Assembly: GCA_003023485.1 (NCBI GenBank)
Contig: PXSG01000087.1
Coordinates: forward strand, 1-10,306
DNA from: Halobacteriales archaeon SW_10_68_16
GTDB taxonomy: Archaea > Halobacteriota > Halobacteria > Halobacteriales > Haloarculaceae
Length of the DNA stretch: 10,306 nucleotides
Direction of reading: 5' to 3'
Shown here: positions 1 to 6,721 of the stretch, piece by piece
Layout: every line of letters starts with the position of its first letter
Position numbering within the stretch: the first letter of the stretch is position 1
Program-made: the position numbers and the translations under genes
The notes under the pieces: model-generated
What the model was told of the DNA's origin: nothing
Database searches by the model: none
Seen by the model: only the letters and a program-made list of their open reading frames with translations

Positions 1-582
1 ATGGAGCGCCGCGTCCTCGGGTGGCCGCCGGACGGCCCGACCCTGCGGCTCGACCACCGCCGGTTCAGCTACGCCGGCAAGTTCGTGATGACCACCACCG
101 GGAAGGCCGTCCTCCGGGACCCCTCGGCGGCCTCGGACCGCGAGTACGACGACGCCGTCGTGGCCGCCGTCGCGTTCGACGCCGACCGGACGTCCCCCGA
201 AACGCTGTGGCTCCGGTACGTCACGGTGTGTGACGACCGGCGTGGTGAGGGTCTGGGGCCGCGGCTCTGTGCGTTCGTCGTCGAGCGGGCCGCCGACCGC
301 GGCTACGATCGCGCCCGAATCGCCGTCAACAACCCGTTCGCCTACGAGGCGCTGTACCGCGCCGGCTTCGGCTTCACCGGCCGGGAGACCGGGCTGGCGG
401 AACTCGTCCTCGAGCGACCCACCGACGCCCCCGCCTCCCGGCCGGCGGCCGCCTACCGCGAGGGGCTCGACCGGTTCCGCGAGCGGGACCTGCCCGAGGC
501 GGCGGCCGCGTTCCTCGAGGCCCGCCCGTCGGCGACGGCGGTGCCGCCGGCCCTCCTCTCCGCGACGACGGAACCGGACTGA
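1..582 (+). CDS. GNAT-family N-acetyltransferase
   Basis: Predicted acetyl-CoA-dependent N-acetyltransferase of 193 residues; the acceptor substrate cannot be told from sequence. The GNAT core spans roughly residues 50-137. Strand beta4 (LWLRYVTV, 69-76) leads into the acetyl-CoA pyrophosphate loop RRGEGLG (80-86), which fits the family pattern R/Q-x-x-G-x-G/A. After the following helix come IAVNNPFAYEALYRAGF (107-123), the usual motif B with a conserved Asn and the Tyr of the 'ALYRAGF' helix. The tail (about 138-193) is rich in Ala, Pro and Arg, with one amphipathic stretch around 150-172; it is not part of the catalytic fold. The ATG is the very first base of the window, so the promoter is out of view and a start further upstream cannot be excluded. 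The stop is followed by 66 bases before fen, which has its own TATA-like element. The family call is firm; the specific function is unknown. Confidence 0.85.
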   Translation: MERRVLGWPPDGPTLRLDHRRFSYAGKFVMTTTGKAVLRDPSAASDREYDDAVVAAVAFDADRTSPETLWLRYVTVCDDRRGEGLGPRLCAFVVERAADRGYDRARIAVNNPFAYEALYRAGFGFTGRETGLAELVLERPTDAPASRPAAAYREGLDRFRERDLPEAAAAFLEARPSATAVPPALLSATTEPD

Positions 583-617
583 CGTGGCGGTCGCGCCGGC
601 CGGCCCGGGGCCGGGAG

Positions 618-624
618 TTTCAAG
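618..624 (+). promoter_or_regulatory. TATA-like element of fen
   Basis: TTTCAAG is centred 28 bases before the fen ATG at 649, inside otherwise GC-only sequence. The spacing fits a leaderless haloarchaeal transcript. The match to the TATA consensus is weak, so this rests on position and local AT content. Confidence 0.45.
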
Positions 625-648
625 CGCCCGCCCGGCCAAGGCCCGCCG

Positions 649-1635
649 ATGGGAAACGCGGACCTCCGGCAGCTGGCGGCCGTCGAGTCGACGCCGTTCG
701 ACGACCTGGCGGGCTCGCTCGTCGCGGTCGACGCCCACAACTGGCTGTACCGGTACCTCACGACGACGGTCAGGTTCACCCGGACTGCGGCGTACACGAC
801 CGCCGACGGCACCGAGGTCGCGAACCTCGTCGGCGTCGTCCGGGGGCTCCCGAAGTTCTTCGAGCACGACCTGACGCCGGTGTTCGTCTTCGACGGCGGC
901 GTCACCGGGCTGAAGGAGGCGGAACTCGACGAGCGCCGCGCCCAGAAGGCAGAGTACGAGGACCAGCTGGCGGCCGCCCGCGAGCGGGAGGAGGTCGACG
1001 CCGCCGAGATCGCCACCCTCGATTCCCGCACACAGGAACTCACCGAGGTCATCCAGTCCACCACCCGCGAGCTGTTCGACCGCCTCGACGTCCCCTACAT
1101 CGAGGCGCCCGCGGAGGGCGAGGCCCAGGCCGCCCACATGGCACGGCACGGCGACGTCGACTACGCCGGGACCGAGGACTACGACGCCCTGCTGCTCGGC
1201 GCGCCGCTGACCCTCAGGCAGTTGACCAGCACGGGCGACCCCGAGGTCATGGACTTCGAGGCGACGCTTTCGGCCCACGGCCTCACCTGGGAGGGGCTGG
1301 TCGACGCCGCCGTCCTCGTCGGCACCGACTTCAACGACGGCATCGACGGCGTCGGGCCGAAGACCGCCGTCGACCTCATCGACGAGCACGGCGACCTCTT
1401 CTCGGCGCTTTCGGCCCGCGAGGAGACCATCCCCCACGCCGACCGCATCCGCGCGATGTTCCTCGACCCCACGGTGACCGACGACTACGACTACCACGTC
1501 GACGTCGAACCCGACATCGAAGCCGCGAAGGCATTCGTCGTCGAGGAGTGGGACGTTCCCGCCGAGGAGGTCGAGCGCGGCTTCGAGCGCATCGAGCAGT
1601 CCGTCGTCCAGACGGGCCTCGACCGCTGGAGCTAG
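649..1635 (+). CDS. fen: Flap endonuclease FEN-1
   Basis: Structure-specific 5' nuclease that removes 5' flaps in Okazaki-fragment maturation and base-excision repair. The length, 328 residues, is normal for an archaeal FEN-1. All seven acidic metal-ligand positions of the family are visible: D28 (VAVDAHN), D82 (VFVFDG), E156 and E158 ([11 protein letters not shown]), D177 and D179 ([10 protein letters not shown]) and D227 (VGTDFN). The helix-hairpin-helix DNA-binding segment [11 protein letters not shown] (230-240) follows. The basic [17 protein letters not shown] stretch (88-104) is the helical-arch region. The C-terminus normally carries a PCNA-binding PIP box (QxxLxxFF or a WF form); here it is QTGLDRWS, so Q and L are kept but the final aromatic is Ser. 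The ATG is supported by the TATA-like element 28 bases upstream and by the alignment of D28 with the family's N-terminal catalytic Asp. The catalytic call is very secure. Confidence 0.96.
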   Translation: MGNADLRQLAAVESTPFDDLAGSLVAVDAHNWLYRYLTTTVRFTRTAAYTTADGTEVANLVGVVRGLPKFFEHDLTPVFVFDGGVTGLKEAELDERRAQKAEYEDQLAAAREREEVDAAEIATLDSRTQELTEVIQSTTRELFDRLDVPYIEAPAEGEAQAAHMARHGDVDYAGTEDYDALLLGAPLTLRQLTSTGDPEVMDFEATLSAHGLTWEGLVDAAVLVGTDFNDGIDGVGPKTAVDLIDEHGDLFSALSAREETIPHADRIRAMFLDPTVTDDYDYHVDVEPDIEAAKAFVVEEWDVPAEEVERGFERIEQSVVQTGLDRWS

Positions 1636-1840
1636 GCCGCCGGCCCGGCGGGACGGCCCGCGAGCCACCGCCCGACGGCCGACTCGTCGTGACTGCTGGC
1701 GGTCAGTTCCCGAACCCGGGCGGTCGTCGCGAGGCCTCGGCGCCGACCGGTGGGGCGTCTCGTCGCTCTAGACCTCGGAGGGCTTCGCGGACGAACCCCG
1801 GCGGATCGTTCCGATACCGTCGCGGACCGACCGTGGGCAT
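1632..1840 (-). pseudogene. Possible decayed minus-strand frame convergent with fen
   Basis: This 232-base interval holds no full-length gene, but its minus strand reads like two pieces of one haloarchaeal protein in different frames. One piece starts at an ATG (1840) and gives 45 residues including YRNDPPGFVREALRGLERRD before a TGA at 1703-1705. The second piece, in another frame, includes LATTARVRELTASSHDES and [15 protein letters not shown], and ends at a TAG (1632-1634) that overlaps the fen stop as CTAG. Joining them needs one frameshift near 1730-1745. The third-position G/C bias of the second piece is gene-like, while that of the first is weaker. No promoter is evident, and the ATG lies on the zinc-ribbon gene's TATA box. 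GC-rich non-coding DNA often reads plausibly, so this is a suggestion only; no family was recognised. Confidence 0.25.
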
Positions 1841-1845
1841 TTACG
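1839..1845 (+). promoter_or_regulatory. TATA-like element of the zinc-ribbon micro-gene
   Basis: ATTTACG is centred 26 bases before the ATG at 1868, the expected distance for a leaderless transcript. It is one of the few AT-rich patches in this interval, which supports the 45-residue ORF being a real, separately transcribed gene. Confidence 0.5.
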
Positions 1846-1867
1846 CCGGCACGTGCTACGTTCCCAC

Positions 1868-2005
1868 ATGCAACGCATCTCGGACCGGTGCCCGAATCCC
1901 GACTGCGAGAACAGCCTGGGCGGCAGCTACCAGAAGGCCCAGTTCGACCTGGTCGAGGAGGGCGTCTGGGAGTGCCGCCAGTGTGGCCACGTCAAGGAGG
2001 TGTAG
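1868..2005 (+). CDS. Small zinc-ribbon protein (45 residues)
   Basis: A short ORF encoding MQRISDRCPNPDC..., a middle segment with YQKAQFDLVEEGVWE, and CRQCGHVKEV at the end. The four cysteines are C8 and C13 (CPNPDC) and C36 and C39 (CRQCG). They form two knuckles about 22 residues apart, as in a single zinc ribbon. The first knuckle is C-x4-C rather than C-x2-C. Haloarchaea encode many such short CPxCG-type zinc-finger proteins, mostly of unknown function. Evidence that it is real: a TATA-like element 26 bases upstream, a cysteine pattern hard to obtain by chance, and normal codon bias. It stands alone after fen, and the Pop5 remnant continues in the same frame directly after its TAG stop. 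Possible roles are protein or nucleic-acid binding; none can be assigned. Confidence 0.75.
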   Translation: MQRISDRCPNPDCENSLGGSYQKAQFDLVEEGVWECRQCGHVKEV

Positions 2006-2221
2006 CGACGCCTCGAGGGTCACCCGGTCGGCCTGCGGGTCCGCGGGACGAGCGGGACGGTGCGGGCCTGTGAGGAAAAGTATATGCGTCAGCGACGGGA
2101 AAGAACGGACCAGAGAGACGTCGTGTTCCGGGACGACGAACGGTCCGCGTCGGTCCGTGGCGCTCGCCTCGACGTGCGGACCGGCGACCCGTTCGCGGGC
2201 GCGACGACGCTCGATGTCTAA
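2006..2221 (+). pseudogene. rnp2: RNase P protein component 2 (Pop5), C-terminal remnant
   Basis: The open frame gives 71 residues: GHPVGLRVRGTSGTVRACEE, then KYMRQ, VVFRDDERSASVRGARLDV and FAGATTLDV to a TAA. From memory of the family this matches the C-terminal half of haloarchaeal Pop5 (full length about 150-160 residues), including the 'SGTVRACEEKY' core. Pop5 is a protein subunit of archaeal RNase P, which matures tRNA 5' ends. rnp2 commonly lies directly before psmA in haloarchaea, and that linkage is kept here (2 bases between TAA and the psmA ATG). The N-terminal half, which normally begins near MKHLPKHLRPRWRYLAVG, is missing. The frame is closed upstream by the zinc-ribbon TAG at 2003-2005. 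The only in-frame starts are GTG at 2060 (53 residues) and ATG at 2084, both inside the conserved core, so a working Pop5 is unlikely. The partner rnp3 is also absent. It may survive because it carries psmA's promoter or leader. Confidence 0.75.
2076..2086 (+). promoter_or_regulatory. Candidate internal promoter for psmA
   Basis: AAAAGTATATG is the most AT-rich patch in the several hundred bases before psmA. It falls within Pop5 codons GAA-AAG-TAT-ATG, where this genome would normally prefer GAG and TAC. A start about 25 bases downstream would give psmA a leader of roughly 115 bases. This is inferred from sequence only. The alternative is that psmA is read from the zinc-ribbon promoter. Confidence 0.35.
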
Positions 2222-2223
2222 CT

Positions 2224-2967
<744 letters not shown>

Positions 2968-2981
2968 CGGCGGGAAACACC

Positions 2982-2987
2982 TTTAGG
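2982..2987 (+). promoter_or_regulatory. TATA-like element of the SBDS gene
   Basis: TTTAGG is centred about 25 bases before the SBDS ATG at 3010, in the 42-base gap after psmA. It suggests SBDS can be transcribed separately as a leaderless mRNA as well as by read-through from psmA. Confidence 0.5.
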
Positions 2988-3009
2988 CGCCCCCGCGTAA
3001 CTGCCGGCC

Positions 3010-3735
3010 ATGATATCGCTCGACGAGGCGGTGACGGCCCGGCTGGAATCCCACGGCGAGCGCTTCGAGGTGCTGGTCGACCCCGACGCCGCACTCGCCA
3101 TCTCCCGCGGGGAGTTCGAGGGCGACCTGGCGGACGTCATCGCGGCCGAGGACGTCTTCGAGGACGCCTCCCGTGGCGACCGCCCGCCCGAGAACGCCCT
3201 CGAGGAAGTGTTCGGGACGACGGACCCACTGGAGATCATCCCGGAGGTCATCAAGCGCGGCGAGATCCAGATCACGGCCGAACAGCGCCGCGAGATGCAA
3301 GAACAAAAGCGCAAGCAACTCATCGACCGCATCGCGCGCAACGCGGTCAACCCGCAGATGGACGACGCGCCCCACCCGCCCGACCGCATCGAGTCCGCCC
3401 TGGAGGAGACGGACTTCCGGGTCGACCCGATGGAACCCGTCGAGAGCCAGGTCGACGAGGCACTCGACGAACTCCGGCCTGTCATCCCCATCCGTTTTGA
3501 TACCGTCACGGTCGCGGTCCAGTTGCCCGCCGACTACGCTGGCAGCGGGCAGGCCAAGGTGCGCGAGTTCGGCGACCTGGAGCGCGAGGAGTGGCAGGCC
3601 GACGGCTCCTGGATCGGCGTCCTCGAATTCCCCGCGGGCCTCCAGAACGACTTCTACGACCTCGTCAACGAGGTCTCCAGCGGCAACGCGGAGATCAAGA
3701 TCCTCGAAGACGAGGACGACATCGGGACGCGCTGA
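3010..3735 (+). CDS. SBDS-family ribosome maturation protein
   Basis: Archaeal orthologue of SBDS/Sdo1. In eukaryotes this protein acts with EFL1 to release eIF6 from the 60S subunit; in archaea it is presumed to act in late large-subunit maturation. Its 241 residues cover all three domains. The N-terminal SBDS (FYSH) domain spans about 1-92, with RFEVLVDPDAAL (18-29), DVFEDASRGD (48-57) and KRGEIQIT (82-89). The central helical domain covers about 93-160, including IDRIARNAVNP (105-115) and PHPPDRIESALEE (121-133). The C-terminal ferredoxin-like domain (about 161-241) opens with PIRFDTVTVAVQLP. The ATG is supported by the TATA-like element and by the usual ISLDEAV N-terminus. It lies between psmA and hflX, so protein turnover, ribosome assembly and ribosome rescue are adjacent. 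Confidence 0.95.
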   Translation: MISLDEAVTARLESHGERFEVLVDPDAALAISRGEFEGDLADVIAAEDVFEDASRGDRPPENALEEVFGTTDPLEIIPEVIKRGEIQITAEQRREMQEQKRKQLIDRIARNAVNPQMDDAPHPPDRIESALEETDFRVDPMEPVESQVDEALDELRPVIPIRFDTVTVAVQLPADYAGSGQAKVREFGDLEREEWQADGSWIGVLEFPAGLQNDFYDLVNEVSSGNAEIKILEDEDDIGTR

Positions 3736-3761
3736 CCGAGACCGGGATGTCCGAACTCCTT

Positions 3762-3771
3762 GGTCCGGACC
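3762..3771 (+). promoter_or_regulatory. Palindrome upstream of the hflX TATA box
   Basis: GGTCCGGACC is a perfect 10-base palindrome 4 bases upstream of the TATA box, overlapping or abutting where TFB contacts (BRE) would fall. It could be an operator, or chance in GC-rich DNA; no known regulator motif was recognised. Confidence 0.25.
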
Positions 3772-3775
3772 GGAA

Positions 3776-3783
3776 TTTAAATA
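3776..3783 (+). promoter_or_regulatory. TATA box of hflX
   Basis: TTTAAATA is centred 28 bases before the GTG at 3808. It is one of the best core-promoter matches in the window. It fixes the start choice for hflX: a leaderless GTG start at position 3808. Confidence 0.75.
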
Positions 3784-3807
3784 TCGGGGGACCGTAGCGC
3801 CGTCCAA

Positions 3808-5121
3808 GTGACGGCCACCGACACCACAGCCGAGAGAACGGTCATCGCCAAGCGGGTCGACGAGGGCGACGGCGACACGGCCGAGATCAGCGACCTCGCG
3901 CGGGCCGCGGGGTACGACGTGGTGGGGGAACTGACCCAGACACGCACCGAGGACCCCGCCTACCACATGGGCGAGGGCAAGGTCGAGGAACTGGCACGGA
4001 TGATCCGGGACCGGGACGCGTCGGTCGTGGTCTTCGACAACCAACTGGGGCCCTACCAGACGTTCAACGTCGGCAACAAACTGCCGGCCGGCGTGCGCGT
4101 CATCGACCGCTTCCGACTGATCCTGGAGATTTTCGGCCAGCGCGCGCGAACGCGGAAAGCCCAGTTACAGGTCGAACTCGCCCAGTTGCGCTACGAACTC
4201 CCGCGTGCCGAGGCGAAGGCCAGCCTCGCCAAGCGCGACGAGCGACCGGGGTTCATGGGGCTTGGCGAGTACGACGAGAGCCGCGAGCAGGACATCAAGG
4301 CGCGCATCTCCCGCATCCGCGACGAACTCGAACGGATCGAACAGACCGACCAGCAGCGCCGCCAGCAGCGCCGCGAATCGGGGTTCGACCTCGTGGCGAT
4401 GGCCGGCTACACGAACGCGGGCAAGTCGACGCTGCTGCGGCAACTGGCCGCCGACGTCGACGTCGACGAGAACGAGGATCGCCACCCCGACCTCGACACG
4501 ACCGCCGAGTCCGAGGACCGCCTGTTCACGACGCTGGGCACGACGACCCGCCGGGCAGAGATGGACCGCCGGGACGTCCTGTTGACCGACACCGTCGGGT
4601 TCATCTCCGACCTGCCACACTGGCTGGTCGAGTCGTTCAAGTCGACGCTTGATGCCGTCTACCGGGCCGACCTCGTGTTGCTGGTCGTGGACGTGAGCGA
4701 ACCCCTCAGGGAGATCCGCGAGAAACTCGTGACCTGCCACGACACCCTCTACGAGCGCAACGAGGCGCCCATAGTAACGGTCCTGAACAAGATCGACACG
4801 GTCGAGGACAGGGAGATCGGGCGCAAGCGCGAGGCGCTGTCGGCGCTGGCGCCCAATCCGGTCGCCGTGAGCGCCAGGACCGGCGAGAACGTCGAGGCCC
4901 TCCGCGAGCGCATCCACGCCGACCTGCCGGCCTTCGAGCGCGAGCGACTCGTCTTGCCGATGACCGACGAGACGATGTCCGTCGTCTCCTGGATCCACGA
5001 CAACGCCCACGTCGAGGACGTCGAGTACGGCGACCAGGTCGTCATCGAGTTCGAGGGGCGCCCCGCAGTCGTCGAGCAATCCCGCGCCAAGGCCGGCGAA
5101 CTCGCGGGCGTGTCGGTCTGA
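3808..5121 (+). CDS. hflX: HflX GTPase, ribosome-associated
   Basis: HflX-family GTPase of 437 residues. In bacteria HflX binds the 50S subunit and splits stalled or hibernating ribosomes after stress; archaeal members also bind the large subunit. The N-terminal HflX domain (about 10-110) includes YHMGEGKVEEL and VVVFDNQLGPYQ. A basic helical linker follows (about 113-190: RTRKAQLQVELAQLRYELPR, then a coiled-coil-like E/R/Q-rich stretch). The Obg-HflX GTPase domain has the P-loop GYTNAGKST (200-208), G3 DTVGFI (261-266) and G4 NKID (327-330). A C-terminal domain runs to 437. It starts with GTG; the first ATG is at codon 54 inside the conserved domain, and the TATA box 28 bases upstream supports the GTG. 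It is convergent with nnr, with 18 bases between the stops. In many haloarchaea a FUN14-type gene lies between SBDS and hflX (from memory); here there are only 72 bases. Confidence 0.96.
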   Translation: MTATDTTAERTVIAKRVDEGDGDTAEISDLARAAGYDVVGELTQTRTEDPAYHMGEGKVEELARMIRDRDASVVVFDNQLGPYQTFNVGNKLPAGVRVIDRFRLILEIFGQRARTRKAQLQVELAQLRYELPRAEAKASLAKRDERPGFMGLGEYDESREQDIKARISRIRDELERIEQTDQQRRQQRRESGFDLVAMAGYTNAGKSTLLRQLAADVDVDENEDRHPDLDTTAESEDRLFTTLGTTTRRAEMDRRDVLLTDTVGFISDLPHWLVESFKSTLDAVYRADLVLLVVDVSEPLREIREKLVTCHDTLYERNEAPIVTVLNKIDTVEDREIGRKREALSALAPNPVAVSARTGENVEALRERIHADLPAFERERLVLPMTDETMSVVSWIHDNAHVEDVEYGDQVVIEFEGRPAVVEQSRAKAGELAGVSV

Positions 5122-5139
5122 GCCCCCCGTTCGCAGACG

Positions 5140-6567
5140 CTACGAGAGGTCCATCCCGTCCGGGATGGCTTCGACCATGTCGCTTGCCATCAGGCCGTCG
5201 CCGCGTTCCTCGTGGACGATGTCGCCGGCGCGGCCGTTGACGTACGCGCCCATCGCGGCGGCGTGGATCGGCTCCTGTCTGGCGAGCAACGCCCCCGTGA
5301 TCCCCGCGAGTACGTCGCCCGTGCCGCCGACGGTCATCCCCGCATTGCCGGTACGGTTGACGCGTGTCCCCTCGCCGTCGGATATGAGGTCGTACTGTCC
5401 CTTCACGAGGAGCGTGTGTCCGAGGTCGGCGGCGAACTGGGCGACCAGGTCGCGACGCTCCTCCCAGCCCTCGGCGGTCCGTCCGCCCATCTCGACGAGT
5501 TCGCCCTGGTGGGGCGTACAGACCAGTGTCGCGTCGGTGGCGAGGCCGGGCACCACTTCGAGCGCGTCGGCGTCGACCACTGCACGCCCGTCGTAGCCTT
5601 CGAGGATGGCACGCGTGGCCTCCAGCGTCTCCTCGTCGCCGAGTCCCGGCCCGATGACGACGGTGTCGTGTTCGGCCGCGAACTCGAGGACCGGACCGAC
5701 GTGACCGGGTTCGAACTTCCGTCCCTCCATCGGGCGCAAGATGAGGTCCTCGCGGTAGCCCTGGATCTCGTGTGAGACCGACGTCGGGCAGGTCACCCGA
5801 ACCAGGTCCGCGCCGGCGCGCAGGGCGGCCTGGGCGGCGAGTGCCGGCGCACCGACGTAGGGCCCCCCGCCGATGACGAGCACCTCGCCGTTTTCGCCCT
5901 TGTGGCTGTCCGGGTCCCGCGAGACGCGCAGGAGGTCCCCGCGTTCGACGAACGTCTCGGCCGCGTCCGGGATGCCGATGTCCGCGACAGTCACGTCCGC
6001 CTCCAGGTCCGGCAGTCCCGGTTTCGTGTCGTGGAACGTGACCACGTGGTCGGGGTCGACAGCGTTGGCTGCTATCTCGCCCGCGTCGGCGTCCAGTCCC
6101 GAGGGCACGTCGACCGACAGCACCGGGACGTCGCTGTCGTTCATCGCGTGGGCCGCCGAGGCTGCTGGCTCGCGGAGGCTACCCTGGATGCCCGTCCCGA
6201 GCATCGCGTCCACGAAGAGGTCCGGGTCGCCGAGGCGGAGCGCCGTCGAGTCCCACACCTCCTCGGTGTCGTACTCGCCGCGCTGGAGTGCGGTCCAGTT
6301 CTCGCGGGCGATGTCGGTCGTGATTGTCTCCGCGCGGCCGAGCAGGAGCACCCTGACGTCGTAGTCGTCGAGAAACCGCGCCGCGACGAAGGCGTCACCG
6401 CCGTTGTTGCCGCGGCCGGCGACGATCGTCACCGACCCGCCGGGGTCGACGGCGTCCCGGACCGCGCGTGCCACCGCGTTGCCGCTGGACTCCATGAGTT
6501 GCTTGCGCTCCACCCCCAGCGTGGCCGCGTTCTCGTCCACCACTCCCATCTCGGTGCCCGAGAGCAT
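5140..6567 (-). CDS. nnr: Bifunctional NAD(P)H-hydrate epimerase / ADP-dependent dehydratase
   Basis: Repairs the damaged cofactors NADHX and NADPHX. The N-terminal YjeF_N domain epimerises R- to S-hydrate, and the C-terminal carbohydrate-kinase-like domain dehydrates the S form using ADP. There are 475 residues from the ATG at 6567. Epimerase motifs are GRGNNGGDAFVAARF (51-65), VDAMLGTGIQG (119-129) and VDVPSGLDADAG (152-163). Dehydratase motifs are SHKGENGEVLVIGGG (221-235), VIGPGLG (304-310), VVDADAL (330-336), TPHQGEL (351-357), KGQYDLI (389-395) and GNAGMTVGGTGDVLAG (407-422), with D418 the expected catalytic base. The open frame extends 140 codons upstream, but that part is Pro/Ser/Arg-rich and unlike the family. 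This ATG matches the bacterial N-terminus and has a TATA-like element at -28. It is the last gene of a leftward run after the DHH gene. Confidence 0.96.
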   Translation of the reverse strand: MLSGTEMGVVDENAATLGVERKQLMESSGNAVARAVRDAVDPGGSVTIVAGRGNNGGDAFVAARFLDDYDVRVLLLGRAETITTDIARENWTALQRGEYDTEEVWDSTALRLGDPDLFVDAMLGTGIQGSLREPAASAAHAMNDSDVPVLSVDVPSGLDADAGEIAANAVDPDHVVTFHDTKPGLPDLEADVTVADIGIPDAAETFVERGDLLRVSRDPDSHKGENGEVLVIGGGPYVGAPALAAQAALRAGADLVRVTCPTSVSHEIQGYREDLILRPMEGRKFEPGHVGPVLEFAAEHDTVVIGPGLGDEETLEATRAILEGYDGRAVVDADALEVVPGLATDATLVCTPHQGELVEMGGRTAEGWEERRDLVAQFAADLGHTLLVKGQYDLISDGEGTRVNRTGNAGMTVGGTGDVLAGITGALLARQEPIHAAAMGAYVNGRAGDIVHEERGDGLMASDMVEAIPDGMDLS

Positions 6568-6591
6568 ACCTCCCGCTACGGGCGGGGCTGG

Positions 6592-6598
6592 ATTAACT
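6592..6598 (-). promoter_or_regulatory. TATA-like element of nnr
   Basis: On the minus strand this reads AGTTAAT, centred 28 bases before the nnr ATG at 6567. It supports the downstream start against the 140-codon longer open frame, and gives nnr a promoter separate from the DHH gene. Confidence 0.6.
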
Positions 6599-6662
6599 GT
6601 GGGGTTCCTGTTAGATACCGTCGGCTTGAATCGATGACTACACCTGGCAGCGGTCACCGGCA

Positions 6663-6674
6663 CGAGAGCTCTCG
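6663..6674. repeat. 12-base perfect palindrome between the DHH gene and nnr
   Basis: CGAGAGCTCTCG is a perfect palindrome in the 154-base gap 6568-6721. A direct repeat GAATCGATG (6628-6636 and 6675-6683) flanks it, the second copy starting on the next base. The gap contains no supported ORF, no RNA gene and no clear T-rich terminator. The function is unknown. Confidence 0.35.
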
Positions 6675-6721
6675 GAATCGATGGTATGACTCTGGCGCGA
6701 CTGCCGCGGCCAGCCAGAAAG

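Noticed and set aside
1637..1651. CCGCCGG-C-CCGGCGG inverted repeat just after the fen stop, as a terminator
   Set aside because: The loop would be only 1 base and no T-run follows. Such repeats are frequent in GC-rich DNA, so no terminator is claimed.
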